DNA from: Persicobacter sp. CCB-QB2
GTDB lineage: Bacteria > Bacteroidota > Bacteroidia > Cytophagales > Cyclobacteriaceae
Direction of reading: 5' to 3'
Length of the DNA: 64,000 nucleotides
Assembly: GCF_001274635.1 (NCBI RefSeq)
Contig: NZ_LBGV01000001.1
Coordinates: 3,162,001-3,226,000 of the forward strand
Below, in pieces: positions 43,516 to 52,997 of the stretch. Numbering within the stretch: position 1 is the first letter of the stretch; every line of letters begins with the position of its first letter. Made by a program: the position numbers and the translations under genes. The notes beneath the pieces are model-generated. The model was not told the DNA's origin and ran no database searches. It worked only from the letters and a program-made list of their open reading frames with translations.

Positions 43516-46175
43516 ATGATCCAAAAAGCGGTTGTTTTACTTTTTGCCCTTACCCTAATAATAGGCTGTAACTCCCATTCCGGGGATTCTCCTTTATACA
43601 AAAACAGTACTTTTACCCTCAGCCGGCATATGGTCAAAGAGGGGGCCTTGGGCGCTGAAACCTCTTCTGCTGGTATTCATAGTAATTACTTCAAAAACAA
43701 ACAGCAGCCCCTTCCTCCCAGCCTGCGATATACCTTTATTATTAATGGGAAAATTTTGGAATTTCAGGGCCAAAACTTTCATGAAGTAGGGATCAGCCCG
43801 GATATCAACGGGCATTTGGAATGCCCCATCAGCACTTACGGGAAAGCAGAGCAGCTGAATCAAAAAAATCAGCAAGCCTCCACTACTCCTTTAAAAACCA
43901 TCTCTTTTCAGCTGGACCTTTCTGCCATCCTCCAATCATTTTCGGAGAAGGGCTATTATGATTTTGAACAGGAACGCCTTTATGAGGATGACCTCAACAA
44001 TATTTACCTCCTATGTAATTTACCTGGCCAATCAGTATTGCTTCCCGACTTACAGTCCCGTCGCGATTTAATCATGAGAGGACCCGACGAAAAGGGCCTG
44101 TTTTACCTCAATATTGCCCTGGAACAAAAAAATAAGGAACAGCCTGACCAATGGGTAGCGACTAATAAAGCAGATTACTTTTACCCCTCCATTCAATCGG
44201 ATATTCCTATTCTGGATCAGTCCTACCGGCTGGCGGTGGAAAGTATCAGTAAAACCTTTCATAATAATCCGGTTCAATCTTTCCAGACCAATGCCCTGAA
44301 CCAACAACACCTCTGGTATGCGGCATATTTATCCCTGGGCATTATTGAACCGGATTTATTTCGGAAGCATTTGGAAGAACAATTAGAGCGCCGGAATATT
44401 CATGCGGAAAATAGCCTGTCTTTTGGATGGCCCATTTCCTCAGACCGTATATTATGGGCCTTGGCGGCCTGGGAATTGTATATGATTCAGGGGGATCGGG
44501 AATGGCTGGAAAAAGCATATCCGCTGATGCAGATGATTTTTGAACAGGATATCATCACCCTGATGGACCCCAACACCGGGCTTTTGAAAGGGGCCAATAT
44601 TGGCATTAAGCCACAGTGGTCCGTTTATCCCAACTGGATGAGTCCGGCAGACATTTTCAACTCCAACCATCTGGCCACTAATAGTGCTCATTACCAATTT
44701 TTTAGGATTTTAGAGCAAGCCTCCGCTCTATTAGGCAAAAACCCGAATCGCTACCGGAAATATGCACAAAACTTAAAGCTGGCCATCAATGAAAATTTCT
44801 GGCAGGAGGACCGGGGATACTATGCTGCTTTTCTTTATGGCCAGCAACATAAGCTAAGTGCTTATCGGGTAAATCATTTTGCGGAAGCCCTGGCCTCCCT
44901 TTTTCAGGTCAGTAATCTTCAGCAAGGGCAGTCGGTGTTTCAAAACATTCCGACACTGGCCTATGGAGTACCCCTAAATTATCCTTTGATGCAGGATGCC
45001 GTGGGAAGCTGGCAGGACCACATTGCTCCTATGGCCCAAAGCTACTGGACCTGGGCGGCGGCTGATATTCCCAATGAAGAAGCCGTGAAATATGGTATTT
45101 CCACGCTTTTAAGAGCCAGTAGCCTAAGCATGAGCAACCCTATCGCGATCAGGGGAACCAATGGAACCATTATTTCTCATAAGGAAAGGTCAGAAAAAGA
45201 ATTATGGAGTGCTGCAGCAAATTTAGGTTTGGTTTACCGGGTATTATTTGGAATGCATTTCAATGAGTCCGGACTGGAATTTAAGCCGCACATCCCCAAA
45301 ACTTATGCCGGTACCTATACCCTGGATAAGGTAAAATATCGTGAAAACAATTTAAAAATTACCATTGAGGGCTTCGGTCATCATATCGCTCAATTTACTA
45401 TTGATGGGGTGGAGTTTCCAAAAGCAGAAATCCCCAATGATATGAAGGGCAGTCATGAGGTTTTCATTCGACTGGATCGACAGTTGGCCGATCAAAAAGA
45501 AATCAACCTTATTGCGCCGCATAAATTATTGTCCTCCCCAATGCAAAATTAGTTGATGGCATATTAGAATGGGACCCCATACCGGGCGCCATTGCTTATA
45601 CCGTACTCAAAAATGGTAAGCCCTACGCCTATCTTTCTGAAGAATTCAGCTTCCGTACCAACCCGGAAGAAGGGGCGGAATATTGCGTATACGCCCTGGA
45701 CTCCATGGGCTTTGAATCTTTTGGTTCAGCTCCTGTTTTTTCTGTAGACCAATCCCGAAAAATCATGTCCGGCATTCCTTACACCGGGCAAAGCAGCAAT
45801 ATTAAGGGATTCACCGGAGATGGTTTTGTTATTTTGGATCGCCAAAAAAACCGACAGGTGAATTACTCCATTGAGATGGAACAGGAAGGGAATTACCTGA
45901 TTGACTTCAAATATGCTAACGGTAATGGCAACTTATATTCCGGTAAAGATTGCCCCTCAAGATCACTAAGCGTATCCGGCATATATCAGGGAGTCATTGT
46001 ATTGCCTTCAAGAGGAGATGGCGAATGGTCGAACTGGGGCTATTCCAATAGCATTCGGGTAAGGTTGCCAAGAGGTAGATCCCGAATCTCCCTGAGCTTG
46101 GAATCCTTTAATGAGCCCAACCGGGAAGCAGGCAATCGGGTATTATTGGATTATATGCGCATTCGTAAGGAATAA
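43516..46175 (+). pseudogene. Lipoprotein with (alpha/alpha)6 glycosidase-like domain and C-terminal CBM, split by a frameshift
   Basis: The gene spans about 887 residues in two frames. The lipoprotein signal ends LIIGC (Cys17). Residues about 230-600 form an MGH1/trehalase-like toroid (NQQHLWYAAYLSLG, WPISSDRILWALAAWELYMIQGDREWLEKAYPLM, NENFWQEDRGYYAAFLYG, GSWQDHIAPMAQSYWTWAAADIPNEEA). The second frame gives VDGILEWDPIPGAIAYTVLKNG (FnIII-like) and a CBM6/35-like module (GNYLIDFKYANGNGNLYSGKD, VRLPRGRSRISLSLESFNEPNREAGNRVLLDYMRI). The frames join if one C is added to CCCC at 45536-45539; as written the first stops at 45552. Likely a surface glycan-degrading enzyme; sequencing error is suspected. 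Confidence 0.8.
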
Positions 46176-46177
46176 AA

Positions 46178-46207
46178 AAGCCTCCATATATTTCTGCGGA
46201 GGCTTCT
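46178..46207. terminator. Terminator behind the glycosidase-like gene
   Basis: AAGCCTCC/GGAGGCTT perfect stem, 3 bases after the stop codon, with A run before and a short pyrimidine run after. It probably ends this transcript. Confidence 0.7.
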
Positions 46208-46316
46208 CTCGAATATTTATGATCCCGTCACCCAAACTATTCACAGCTAGATTCAGGCACTACACTAATAGGGTCACTACTCATGCATTAAAATGAACCC
46301 TACTGGTGTATTGATG

Positions 46317-46444
46317 GCCCAATTATGGGAGGCCTGCTTGCTACTCATTCTTATACCTTAATGGAAAAAGCTCGAGATAAGGAAAATTCCTTCCTTTTTT
46401 CCCTTCCGGCGGCTAATCAAAGAGCGAAGCAGGAATAATCCGCT
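46317..46444 (-). repeat. Family A dispersed repeat, copy A9 (partial)
   Basis: About 128 bp in reverse orientation: GCCTGCTTGCTACTCATTC, GGAAAAAGCTCGAGATAAGG, AAAATTCCTTCCTTTTTTCC and GCGAAGCAGGAATAATCCGC. It abuts the stop codon of cysE (46444). The outer end with TTCACCGC is missing. Confidence 0.8.
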
Positions 46445-47268
46445 TAAGAACTTTTACTCATAAGCTCTTTCTTATTTTTCATCACGATTTGAGGGCGGTG
46501 ATAAACTATGGAGTGTTTTTCCACGGAATTTGTCAGCCAGACATTCCCCCCAATCACACTATCTTCACCAATCACAGTATCTCCCCCCAGAATGGTTGCC
46601 CCTGCGTACACCACTACGTGGTCTTCCAAAGTGGGATGTCTTTTGGTTTCTGCCATCGATTTATCCACACTCAGAGCCCCTAATGTGACGCCCTGATAAA
46701 TTTTCACATTCTTTCCAATCTTGGTGGTCTCGCCGATCACAATCCCGGTGCCGTGATCAATGCAAAAATGCTCTCCAATCTCTGCCCCCGGATGAATATC
46801 AATACCCGTATGGCTGTGGGCATTTTCACTAATAATCCGAGGCAGCAAGGGAAGCTTCATTCTATACAATTCATGCGCAATGCGGTGAGAAAAGATGGCC
46901 CGAAATCCCGGATAAGTACGAATGACCTGATCCACACTGGTGGATGCCGGATCACCTGAAAAAATGGCCTCCGCATCTTTTTTTAACATTTCATGAATGC
47001 CCGGAAGTGCATCGAACAGCTCATCCGCGATTTCTTTTGCCGGCTTGGGTAAATCCATCTCCATACCGGAAAGGATATCTATCGCCTGGGAATAAATCAA
47101 CTCATACTGTGCGGCAATCTGGGTCTCATTCACGATGCAGTGTTCAGAAAACTGAGGAAACAAAAACTCACGCATCCGCTCAATCAGCTCACAAATGGAA
47201 GAGCGATAGGGCATAGGAGGGGTATTGCGATGGTATTCAAATAATGATTTTATAAACTGCTTTTTCAT
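46444..47268 (-). CDS. cysE: Serine O-acetyltransferase
   Basis: This 274-residue enzyme makes O-acetylserine from serine and acetyl-CoA, the first step of cysteine synthesis. The N-terminal helical domain (AKEIADELFDALPGIHEMLKKDAEAIFSGDPAS) is followed by YPGFRAIFSHRIAHELY and the left-handed beta-helix with hexapeptide repeats: TGIDIHPGAEIGEHFCIDHGTGIVIGETTKIGKNVKIYQGVTLGA and VVVYAGATILGGDTVIGEDSVIGGNVWL. The catalytic His lies in IDHGTG. A 30-codon Cys-containing ORF sits 28 bases upstream on the same strand and may control it. Confidence 0.96.
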   Translation of the reverse strand: MKKQFIKSLFEYHRNTPPMPYRSSICELIERMREFLFPQFSEHCIVNETQIAAQYELIYSQAIDILSGMEMDLPKPAKEIADELFDALPGIHEMLKKDAEAIFSGDPASTSVDQVIRTYPGFRAIFSHRIAHELYRMKLPLLPRIISENAHSHTGIDIHPGAEIGEHFCIDHGTGIVIGETTKIGKNVKIYQGVTLGALSVDKSMAETKRHPTLEDHVVVYAGATILGGDTVIGEDSVIGGNVWLTNSVEKHSIVYHRPQIVMKNKKELMSKSS

Positions 47269-47296
47269 GACTAGGCTTAATTTTTTTCAGAATAAT

Positions 47297-47389
47297 TCAG
47301 GCGGAAAACTGTCGAGGACAACAACTTACCGCACATCCTTCTGTCCAGGCAATGGCCGTTAATAACCGAATCATGCGAATCGTTTTCAT
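47297..47389 (-). CDS. Candidate Cys-rich leader peptide (uORF) of cysE
   Basis: A 30-codon ORF on the minus strand starts MKTIRMIRLLTAIAWTEG and ends GCAVSCCPRQFSA, with Cys at positions 19, 23 and 24. It ends 28 bases before the cysE ATG, with no terminator between. A short ORF with clustered codons for the end product, directly ahead of the first enzyme of that pathway, is the classic layout of a leader peptide. Ribosome stalling when Cys-tRNA is scarce could alter translation or readthrough into cysE. Too short for ordinary gene callers. Function is inferred; I cannot check conservation. Confidence 0.5.
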   Translation of the reverse strand: MKTIRMIRLLTAIAWTEGCAVSCCPRQFSA

Positions 47390-47763
47390 GTAATGTTTAA
47401 ATTAAAATTTAAATAAAAATCTCCTCATTTCAGCCCCTTCCACCCTGCGCCAATCAGGTTTTTATTGCATTAGCCAGCTTAGCGCCCATTGAGTCATTTA
47501 AATATTTACCTTTCTACCTTGCGCTTTGTTTCAATTTGATGTGATACTTGAGAGGTAAAAGCATTAAAAGCGGTATTTAAATCCCCAACATTAGATCAAA
47601 AAAAAACTAAATTTGAAATTGAAATAATTACAAGTGGCGCCAAATGACAGGTGCTTCACTACAAATTAAACTAAAATTAGCTTTTTAGACACAAAAACCG
47701 GCTGAACATGCCCATTATAAAATGTTATGTTTTCCGGTGTTTTTTAATATTTGATGCAATTAA
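47390..47763. other. Divergent upstream region of cysE leader and TPR/PD40 gene
   Basis: This 374-base, mostly AT-rich region contains one GC-richer patch (about 47430-47500) ahead of the leader ORF on the minus strand, which could be structured leader RNA. No clear TAnnTTTG promoter with a -33 box, no terminator and no repeat were found. Confidence 0.4.
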
Positions 47764-49659
47764 ATGAAAAGACCTTTCTACCTTTTATTTTTGCCCCTCA
47801 TAATCCTTTACTGCTCAGATGCCTTTGGACAAAGGAACAATTATTTGGAAAGAGCACAAATCGCCTATGATGAGGGTAAATTTTCAAGAGCCATCAGCTA
47901 TTACAAAAAGGCCCTTTCTAAAGAATATGATGCCTTTGCTGCACTTGAATTAGCCGAATGCTATGAAGAAACCAATCAGTTAGAGGAAGCTTCTCAAGTA
48001 TATAAAATTATTCTTGAACAACATCAGGAAGAAATTCCGCTGATTCGATTTGAGTATGCCGCCAGTCTAAAAAAATTGGGAAATTACCCCTTAGCCATTC
48101 AGGAATTTAACACCTTTTTGGAAGAGGCAAAATTGGTAAAGGGAAGGGCTAAACGGGATGCGAAATATCTGACAGATTTATCCCAAAAGGAAATACAGGG
48201 TTGCGAATTAGCCTTGAAGGATCCGGTGGTAGAAATTTTAGAAATGGGCTATAGAGAGGTCGATGAAATAGACAGCAGCTTTACGCTTTATTCACCGGCT
48301 ATTCACCCCACCACCGGAAATTTATGGGTGACCACCGAAAATGCCCGGCAAAAAGGAAATTTCCAAAGGTTTAAATATACCGGAGGACAATGGTTTCCCT
48401 TCACTCAGGAAGATGGTTTTCGATATGTCAATTCCGGTGCTCAGGAGGAGGGAGGTGCTTTTAGCCCAGATGGAAATACCTTCTTTTTCGTCAAAAGCCA
48501 GCGAGATTATCCCTACGAAATTTGGTATTCGGAAAAAATAAAAGGTCGTTGGGTCAAACCAAAACCATTGGAGGATAAAGTAAATAACCCTTATTACGAC
48601 AATATCTGCCCAAGCCTTTCTTCTTCAGGTGATACCCTTTTCTTTTCCTCTAACCGGCCAAGGGGAAAGGGTGGATTTGATATCTGGTTTTCGGTAAAAA
48701 ATAAAAATGGCGAATGGAAAAAAGCCCAAAATCTGGAAGCGGTCAATACGGAGGAGGATGAAGTAGCCCCTTACTATGATGGGAGCTCGGATCACCTTTA
48801 TTTCAGCAGCGCAGGACATATTACCTATGGAGGACTGGACATTTTCAGCTATTCGTTCCAGGATGGGTCCATCCACAATTTAGGAGCACCGATCAACAGT
48901 TTTGCGGATGATGCCTATTTTGTAAAAAAGGGAGATCTCATGCTTTTTAGCTCTCAAAGGAAGGGGAATCAATTCAGATTATACGAAATCAATACACGTC
49001 AAAAAGAAGTACTGGCACAGGAAATGGTCATAAAAGAAGTCATTGCAAAGGCCAAAACTGACACCTCCTTCACCACTACGAACGCTGGCCAACCACAATC
49101 ACCATTGGCAAACAGCACCCATGCCTACGATGTTACTCCTGTCAAAAAAATAACAGCTCCGGCTTTGGCCCCGGCCAACTATCAGGAAGAGGCGCTGGCT
49201 TATTATGAAGGATTAGATCATCAGCAAAAAAATAAAGTGGAACGCATCATGGCCACCATGTGGATGAATATGCGCCTGACCATGGCACCACAGCTGACGG
49301 AAGAACTCAAGCAGGAATGGGCCTCATTGGCAGCCGACCAACAAGCAGAACTTAAACGCATCGGTCGCTATTACTGGGCCAAGTCCCGCACGCAAAGAAG
49401 TGCTCTGGCAGCCAGGGAAGAGCAGTTTGTACTTGAGCATAATGCCAAGTCACCTGCCCGATGGAGAAGTCTGATCATCTATTATGCCTTCCGTCATGAT
49501 GAAGAGGGCATGATCAAAATGTCTAAATTAGACTGGGAATTCCTTAAATCCCTGCGCCAGGAAGATGTGGATAAGATCAAATACATCTCCAGCCGACTGC
49601 GAGAGATTCAAATGCCAGCTTCCGTACCGATTGATCTTGAAAACAGACAAATTCGATAA
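47764..49659 (+). CDS. TPR and PD40 (WD40-like) repeat exported protein
   Basis: This 631-residue protein has a signal peptide (about residues 1-22, ending DAFGQ). TPR units follow at residues 25-140 (YLERAQIAYDEGKFSRAISYYKKALS, AALELAECYEETNQLEEASQVYKIILEQH). PD40 beta-propeller blades come next (AQEEGGAFSPDGNTFFFVKS, YDNICPSLSSSGDTLFFSSNRPRGKGGFDIWFS, DEVAPYYDGSSDHLYFSSAGHITYGGLDIF). This is the N-terminal plan of the OmpA-like PorE group of Bacteroidota envelope proteins, but the OmpA peptidoglycan-binding domain is absent. Instead a helical C-terminal domain of about 170 residues (LDHQQKNKVERIMATMWMNMRL onwards) occurs, which I do not recognise. Location: periplasm or outer membrane. Confidence 0.8.
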   Translation: MKRPFYLLFLPLIILYCSDAFGQRNNYLERAQIAYDEGKFSRAISYYKKALSKEYDAFAALELAECYEETNQLEEASQVYKIILEQHQEEIPLIRFEYAASLKKLGNYPLAIQEFNTFLEEAKLVKGRAKRDAKYLTDLSQKEIQGCELALKDPVVEILEMGYREVDEIDSSFTLYSPAIHPTTGNLWVTTENARQKGNFQRFKYTGGQWFPFTQEDGFRYVNSGAQEEGGAFSPDGNTFFFVKSQRDYPYEIWYSEKIKGRWVKPKPLEDKVNNPYYDNICPSLSSSGDTLFFSSNRPRGKGGFDIWFSVKNKNGEWKKAQNLEAVNTEEDEVAPYYDGSSDHLYFSSAGHITYGGLDIFSYSFQDGSIHNLGAPINSFADDAYFVKKGDLMLFSSQRKGNQFRLYEINTRQKEVLAQEMVIKEVIAKAKTDTSFTTTNAGQPQSPLANSTHAYDVTPVKKITAPALAPANYQEEALAYYEGLDHQQKNKVERIMATMWMNMRLTMAPQLTEELKQEWASLAADQQAELKRIGRYYWAKSRTQRSALAAREEQFVLEHNAKSPARWRSLIIYYAFRHDEEGMIKMSKLDWEFLKSLRQEDVDKIKYISSRLREIQMPASVPIDLENRQIR

Positions 49660-49665
49660 TGGATC

Positions 49666-49700
49666 AAAAAGACAGGGCAGAGGTCCTGTCTTTTTTGTTT
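49666..49700 (+). terminator. Terminator of the TPR/PD40 gene
   Basis: AAAAGACAGG/CCTGTCTTTT perfect stem with an 8-base loop followed by TTGTTTT, 7 bases after the stop. Confidence 0.9.
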
Positions 49701-49752
49701 TATTCCTATAATTACCGCCCTTCTTGTCATTTCAAAATCCGTAACGAATTGT

Positions 49753-49760
49753 TACCTTTG
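49753..49760 (+). promoter_or_regulatory. -7 element of gltX
   Basis: TACCTTTG, the commonest Bacteroidota -7 sequence, lies 59 bases before the gltX ATG. The best upstream TTG is 26 bases away, wider than usual. Confidence 0.5.
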
Positions 49761-49819
49761 TACCGCTTTTGTACAATGCAAAGCCACAGGATATTGACAT
49801 TAAAAATCATTCCTTATAA

Positions 49820-51364
49820 ATGGAAAAAGAAGTAAGAGTTCGTTTTGCTCCCTCACCTACCGGAGCCTTGCACATTGGTGGTGTCAGAACCGCCCTTTTC
49901 AACTACTTATTCGCCCGCAAGCACGGTGGTAAATTTCTTCTAAGACTGGAAGATACTGACCAAAGCCGATTTGTGGAAGGGGCAGAGGCCTACATCCTGG
50001 AAGCCTTAAACTGGATGGGCATTCAGGTAGATGAAGGCGTAGGAGCAGAAGGCGGCGAATGCGGACCTTATGTTCAGTCTCAGCGTAAGGATATTTATCA
50101 AAAATATGTACAGCAACTGATCGACGAGGACAAGGCCTATTATGCCTTTGATACCCCGGAAGAGCTGGATGCGATGCGCGAGCGTTTGATGGAAGCTAAA
50201 GTGGCCCAACCACAATACAACTCCATCACCCGCATGCAAATGAAAAATTCCCTGACCCTCTCCGCTGAAGAGGTTAAGACGAAAATGGATGCCGGCGAGC
50301 CTTATGTGGTACGTTTGAAAGTTCCGCGCAAAGAGGAAATTCGTTTGAATGATATGGTTCGTGGATGGGTAAAAGTGATGTCCATTGATGTGGATGACAA
50401 AGTGCTTTTGAAATCCGATGGTATGCCAACCTACCATTTGGCCAATGTGGTGGATGATCACCTGATGGGGATCACCCATGTGATTCGCGGAGAAGAGTGG
50501 TTGCCTTCTGCACCTTGCCACGTGTTATTATATGATTTCCTGGGTTGGGAAGACAGCATGCCGCAATTTGCCCACCTGCCGTTGATCTTGAAACCGGACG
50601 GAAACGGGAAATTATCCAAGCGTGATGCAGACAAAAAAGGGTATCCGGTTTTCCCTCTGGATTGGAATGACCCCAGAACAGGCGAATTCTCCATTGGTTT
50701 CCGTGAGCAGGGTTATTTGCCGGAAACGATGGTCAACTTTTTGGCCATGTTGGGTTGGTCTCCGGGGAATGATGAAGAAATGTTCACCATGGAAGAGCTT
50801 TGCGAGCGCTTCTCTATTGAGCGCGTAGGAAAAGCGGGGACCAAATTTGACATTCAAAAAGCGCAGTGGTATAACCAGCAATATTTGAAAAACCGTCCGG
50901 AAGCAGATATCACCGCCTTTGTTTTGGCAGATGCACAAAAGGCCGGTTATGAGTGCTCAGAAGAGAAAGCACGTGCCATCGGGCAGCTGATGAAGGAGCG
51001 CGTGACTTACCCAACGCAATTTGCTTCAGAAGGAAAGTACTTCTTCGTGGCGCCAGAGGAGTATGATGATAAGGTCATCCGTAAAAAGTGGACAACAGAA
51101 GCGGTGGAAGTCATCGGAGCATTCAAAAATGCCATGGTAGCGGTAGAGGACTTCAGTGCTGAAAACATAAAGGCGGCTTATATAGGTGTTTGTGAAGCCC
51201 GCGAAATTGGTATGGGAAAAGTGATGCAATCCCTTCGTGTTTCGGTAACCGGACAGGGTGGTGGTGCTGATCTTTTCGAAACCATTGCCACTATTGGAAA
51301 GGAAGAAGTCGCTAACCGCATTGACGGTGCAATCAGTACATTAGCGGATCGCGTGAAAGCTTAA
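49820..51364 (+). CDS. gltX: Glutamate--tRNA ligase
   Basis: This 514-residue class I synthetase charges tRNA-Glu. The HIGH-like motif is in FAPSPTGALHIGGVRTALFNYLFARKHGG and LRLEDTDQSR, and the KMSKS-like motif is KLSKRDADK. Conserved VRLKVPR, SDGMPTYHLANVVDDHLMGITHVIRGEEWLPS and the C-terminal anticodon-binding helical domain are intact. The length is normal. It has its own promoter and a strong terminator, so it is a single-gene unit. Glu or dual Glu/Gln charging cannot be decided from this window. Confidence 0.97.
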   Translation: MEKEVRVRFAPSPTGALHIGGVRTALFNYLFARKHGGKFLLRLEDTDQSRFVEGAEAYILEALNWMGIQVDEGVGAEGGECGPYVQSQRKDIYQKYVQQLIDEDKAYYAFDTPEELDAMRERLMEAKVAQPQYNSITRMQMKNSLTLSAEEVKTKMDAGEPYVVRLKVPRKEEIRLNDMVRGWVKVMSIDVDDKVLLKSDGMPTYHLANVVDDHLMGITHVIRGEEWLPSAPCHVLLYDFLGWEDSMPQFAHLPLILKPDGNGKLSKRDADKKGYPVFPLDWNDPRTGEFSIGFREQGYLPETMVNFLAMLGWSPGNDEEMFTMEELCERFSIERVGKAGTKFDIQKAQWYNQQYLKNRPEADITAFVLADAQKAGYECSEEKARAIGQLMKERVTYPTQFASEGKYFFVAPEEYDDKVIRKKWTTEAVEVIGAFKNAMVAVEDFSAENIKAAYIGVCEAREIGMGKVMQSLRVSVTGQGGGADLFETIATIGKEEVANRIDGAISTLADRVKA

Positions 51365-51384
51365 ACAATTATTGATTTTTCAGG

Positions 51385-51417
51385 AAAACCTCTCGGAAGC
51401 ATTCGGGAGGTTTTTTT
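51385..51417 (+). terminator. Terminator of gltX
   Basis: AAACCTCTCG/CGGGAGGTTT stem, 8-base loop, then T7, 20 bases after the stop. Confidence 0.9.
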
Positions 51418-51596
51418 ATGCGGATCAAAAGATCCTGCGATCCCTTCATCCCCCTATTAAAACAGCCCACCATGATCATGAAAATATTGCTTTAGGTCTG
51501 CATAGGCCTGTACTCACTTTCCTGACCTTCCTTCAAAAGCAGACATGCTCCTTTCAGTTTGTTTTTATAAGCTACCCATCGGGCTTATCCCGCCTT

Positions 51597-51803
51597 ACCC
51601 GAATTATGCACCGCATAAATTAACTCAATGCATTTTTTTTCAACACATTAGGAGTGTTACTTTGTGTTTTTTAGGCCCGTTTTTTCGCAAGCTTGCTTTC
51701 TCTTCATTCATCTGCTTCGTTGGAAAAAACTCGAAATAGGAAAAATTCCTTCATTTTTCCCGCCTCGCAGCTAAAAGAGGATTTAAGTATGCATGATTCG
51801 GGC
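51597..51803 (-). repeat. Family A dispersed repeat, copy A10 (full length)
   Basis: 207 bp, reverse orientation. Ends ACCCGAATTATGCACCGC and GTATGCATGATTCGGGC. The core has CGCAAGCTTGCTTTCTC, TTCATCTGCTTCGTTGG, AAAAAACTCGAAATAGG, AAAAATTCCTTC and CAGCTAAAAGAGGATTTAAG. One of the best-preserved copies. Confidence 0.9.
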
Positions 51804-52066
51804 TAAATCATTCCTTTGAGGATGATTCAAACGCCAACCATGGCTCTTCGAAAAACACAAGGGAAGTCACAAAAGCCTCTTTCATCAAATCCCATAAGTC
51901 CCTGCTTACAAAAAAGGGAAGGTTTCTGACCAAAAGGAATGATCTAATCAATGTACCGACAACCCATTGAGCCATAGCCTATCAAAAACAATAATAATGG
52001 GAGGTTTTGCCTTCAAAAAACATAGGCTTGCTGAGGAGATCGCCTATTCACAAAAAAATCAGACAC

Positions 52067-52094
52067 AAAAAAAAATGCCCTTATGAGGCATTTC
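52067..52094 (-). terminator. Terminator of the first small secreted-protein gene
   Basis: On the minus strand AAATGCC pairs with GGGCATTT around a short loop and is followed by a long T run, about 105 bases downstream of the stop at 52200. Confidence 0.75.
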
Positions 52095-52199
52095 CGCTGC
52101 TCGACAGTCGAGACTTTAATAATGTTCCGATTGATCCAAAAGGTGCTCACGCCAGGGGCAGGCTTCCTACCCCGCGTCAGCAATCGCCCTTTGAATCAA

Positions 52200-52544
52200 T
52201 TAAAAAGGTTTGTGATCAAATGTCTTACGCGTCACACCGAAACCGTCTTTTACCACTACAGTGTACTCTCCTGCTGGCATATTTTCGAAACGGAATGGCT
52301 TCATAAAACCCTCTTTGTCTTTTACTGTAGTCTTCGCTACTAAAACTCCAGACTCATCATAGATCGATACGATCACTTTAGAATCCATATTGGCCATATA
52401 CAATACTTTGTAAGTTTCTGCATTGGCATTTCCAATTACACGGAAGAAAGATTTTCCTTTGGCTGCTTCTGTATCATTAATTCCCGCAAATGCGAAAGAA
52501 GCGGACATTACTAAAGCGAAGGCGATTGCTACAATGTTTTTCAT
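52200..52544 (-). CDS. Small secreted protein, paralogue 1 of 3
   Basis: This 114-residue protein has a signal peptide (MKNIVAIAFALVMSASFAFA) and a mature part of about 94 residues: a short acidic/basic linker (NDTEAAKGKS), then beta strands FFRVIGNANAETYKVLYMANMDSKVIVSIYDESGVLVAKTTV and FRFENMPAGEYTVVVKDGFGVTRKTF. The fold pattern resembles the C-terminal sorting domain of type IX secretion or DUF3244 proteins, but here it makes up the whole protein. Two close paralogues lie upstream on the same strand. Function unknown. A TATGTTTG element (52576-52583, minus strand) may be its -7 box. Confidence 0.8.
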   Translation of the reverse strand: MKNIVAIAFALVMSASFAFAGINDTEAAKGKSFFRVIGNANAETYKVLYMANMDSKVIVSIYDESGVLVAKTTVKDKEGFMKPFRFENMPAGEYTVVVKDGFGVTRKTFDHKPF

Positions 52545-52997
52545 AACGTTTTCTTTTTGTTCATTGATTACATTACAAACATACGGGGATAATTTTACGG
52601 AAATCGCATCATTATCATCTTTTTAATCGCCTATTCAGGAGGTTTCAGGGCTTCAAATTACCAAATTCGCAAACTAACCCTGAATTTTCGCCTTATTCTG
52701 CTGCCTTTCCTTAAAAGGTATATTCATTTTCGCAGCTTTTAACCACTAACTCCCAATGTTAACTTTTATTAATCTGCACAACAAAATTGCAAATTTCAAA
52801 ATGAAACCCTTTTTCAAGCTTCTTTTTACGCACTTTTGAAAACCAAACATCGTTTTTTTGAACTCATTTTTAATCAAAGCTGAATTTTGGGCAAAAAAAA
52901 ATGCCCTGACAGGCATCAATTCCGCGCTCAAAGCAGCTACAAAAAATATTACAGGCTCATTTCTCCACATTCCTATACCTGTCCGCTACCTTTTTAA
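52545..52997. other. Intergenic region between paralogues 1 and 2
   Basis: These 453 AT-rich bases hold a probable -7 element for paralogue 1 (TATGTTTG on the minus strand, 52576-52583) and a minus-strand terminator for paralogue 2 (52892-52917). No gene is credible. Confidence 0.5.
52892..52917 (-). terminator. Terminator of paralogue 2
   Basis: On the minus strand GATGCC/GGGCAT-type stem (ATGCC/GGCAT) followed by nine T, about 80 bases beyond the stop at 52998. Confidence 0.7.

Larger units (their letters stand above)
51365..52199. other. Intergenic region between convergent gltX and small secreted-protein gene
   Basis: This 835-base region contains the gltX terminator, family A copy A10, an 11-bp inverted repeat bracketing 115 bases (ATCATTCCTTT at 51807-51817, AAAGGAATGAT at 51933-51943), and a minus-strand terminator at 52067-52094. 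Several 60-100 codon open frames occur, but none has recognisable protein features or a sensible start. Confidence 0.5.

Noticed and set aside
47400..47560. Possible SAM or other riboswitch in the cysE upstream region
   Set aside because: No conserved riboswitch core could be matched. Only a GC-rich patch is visible.
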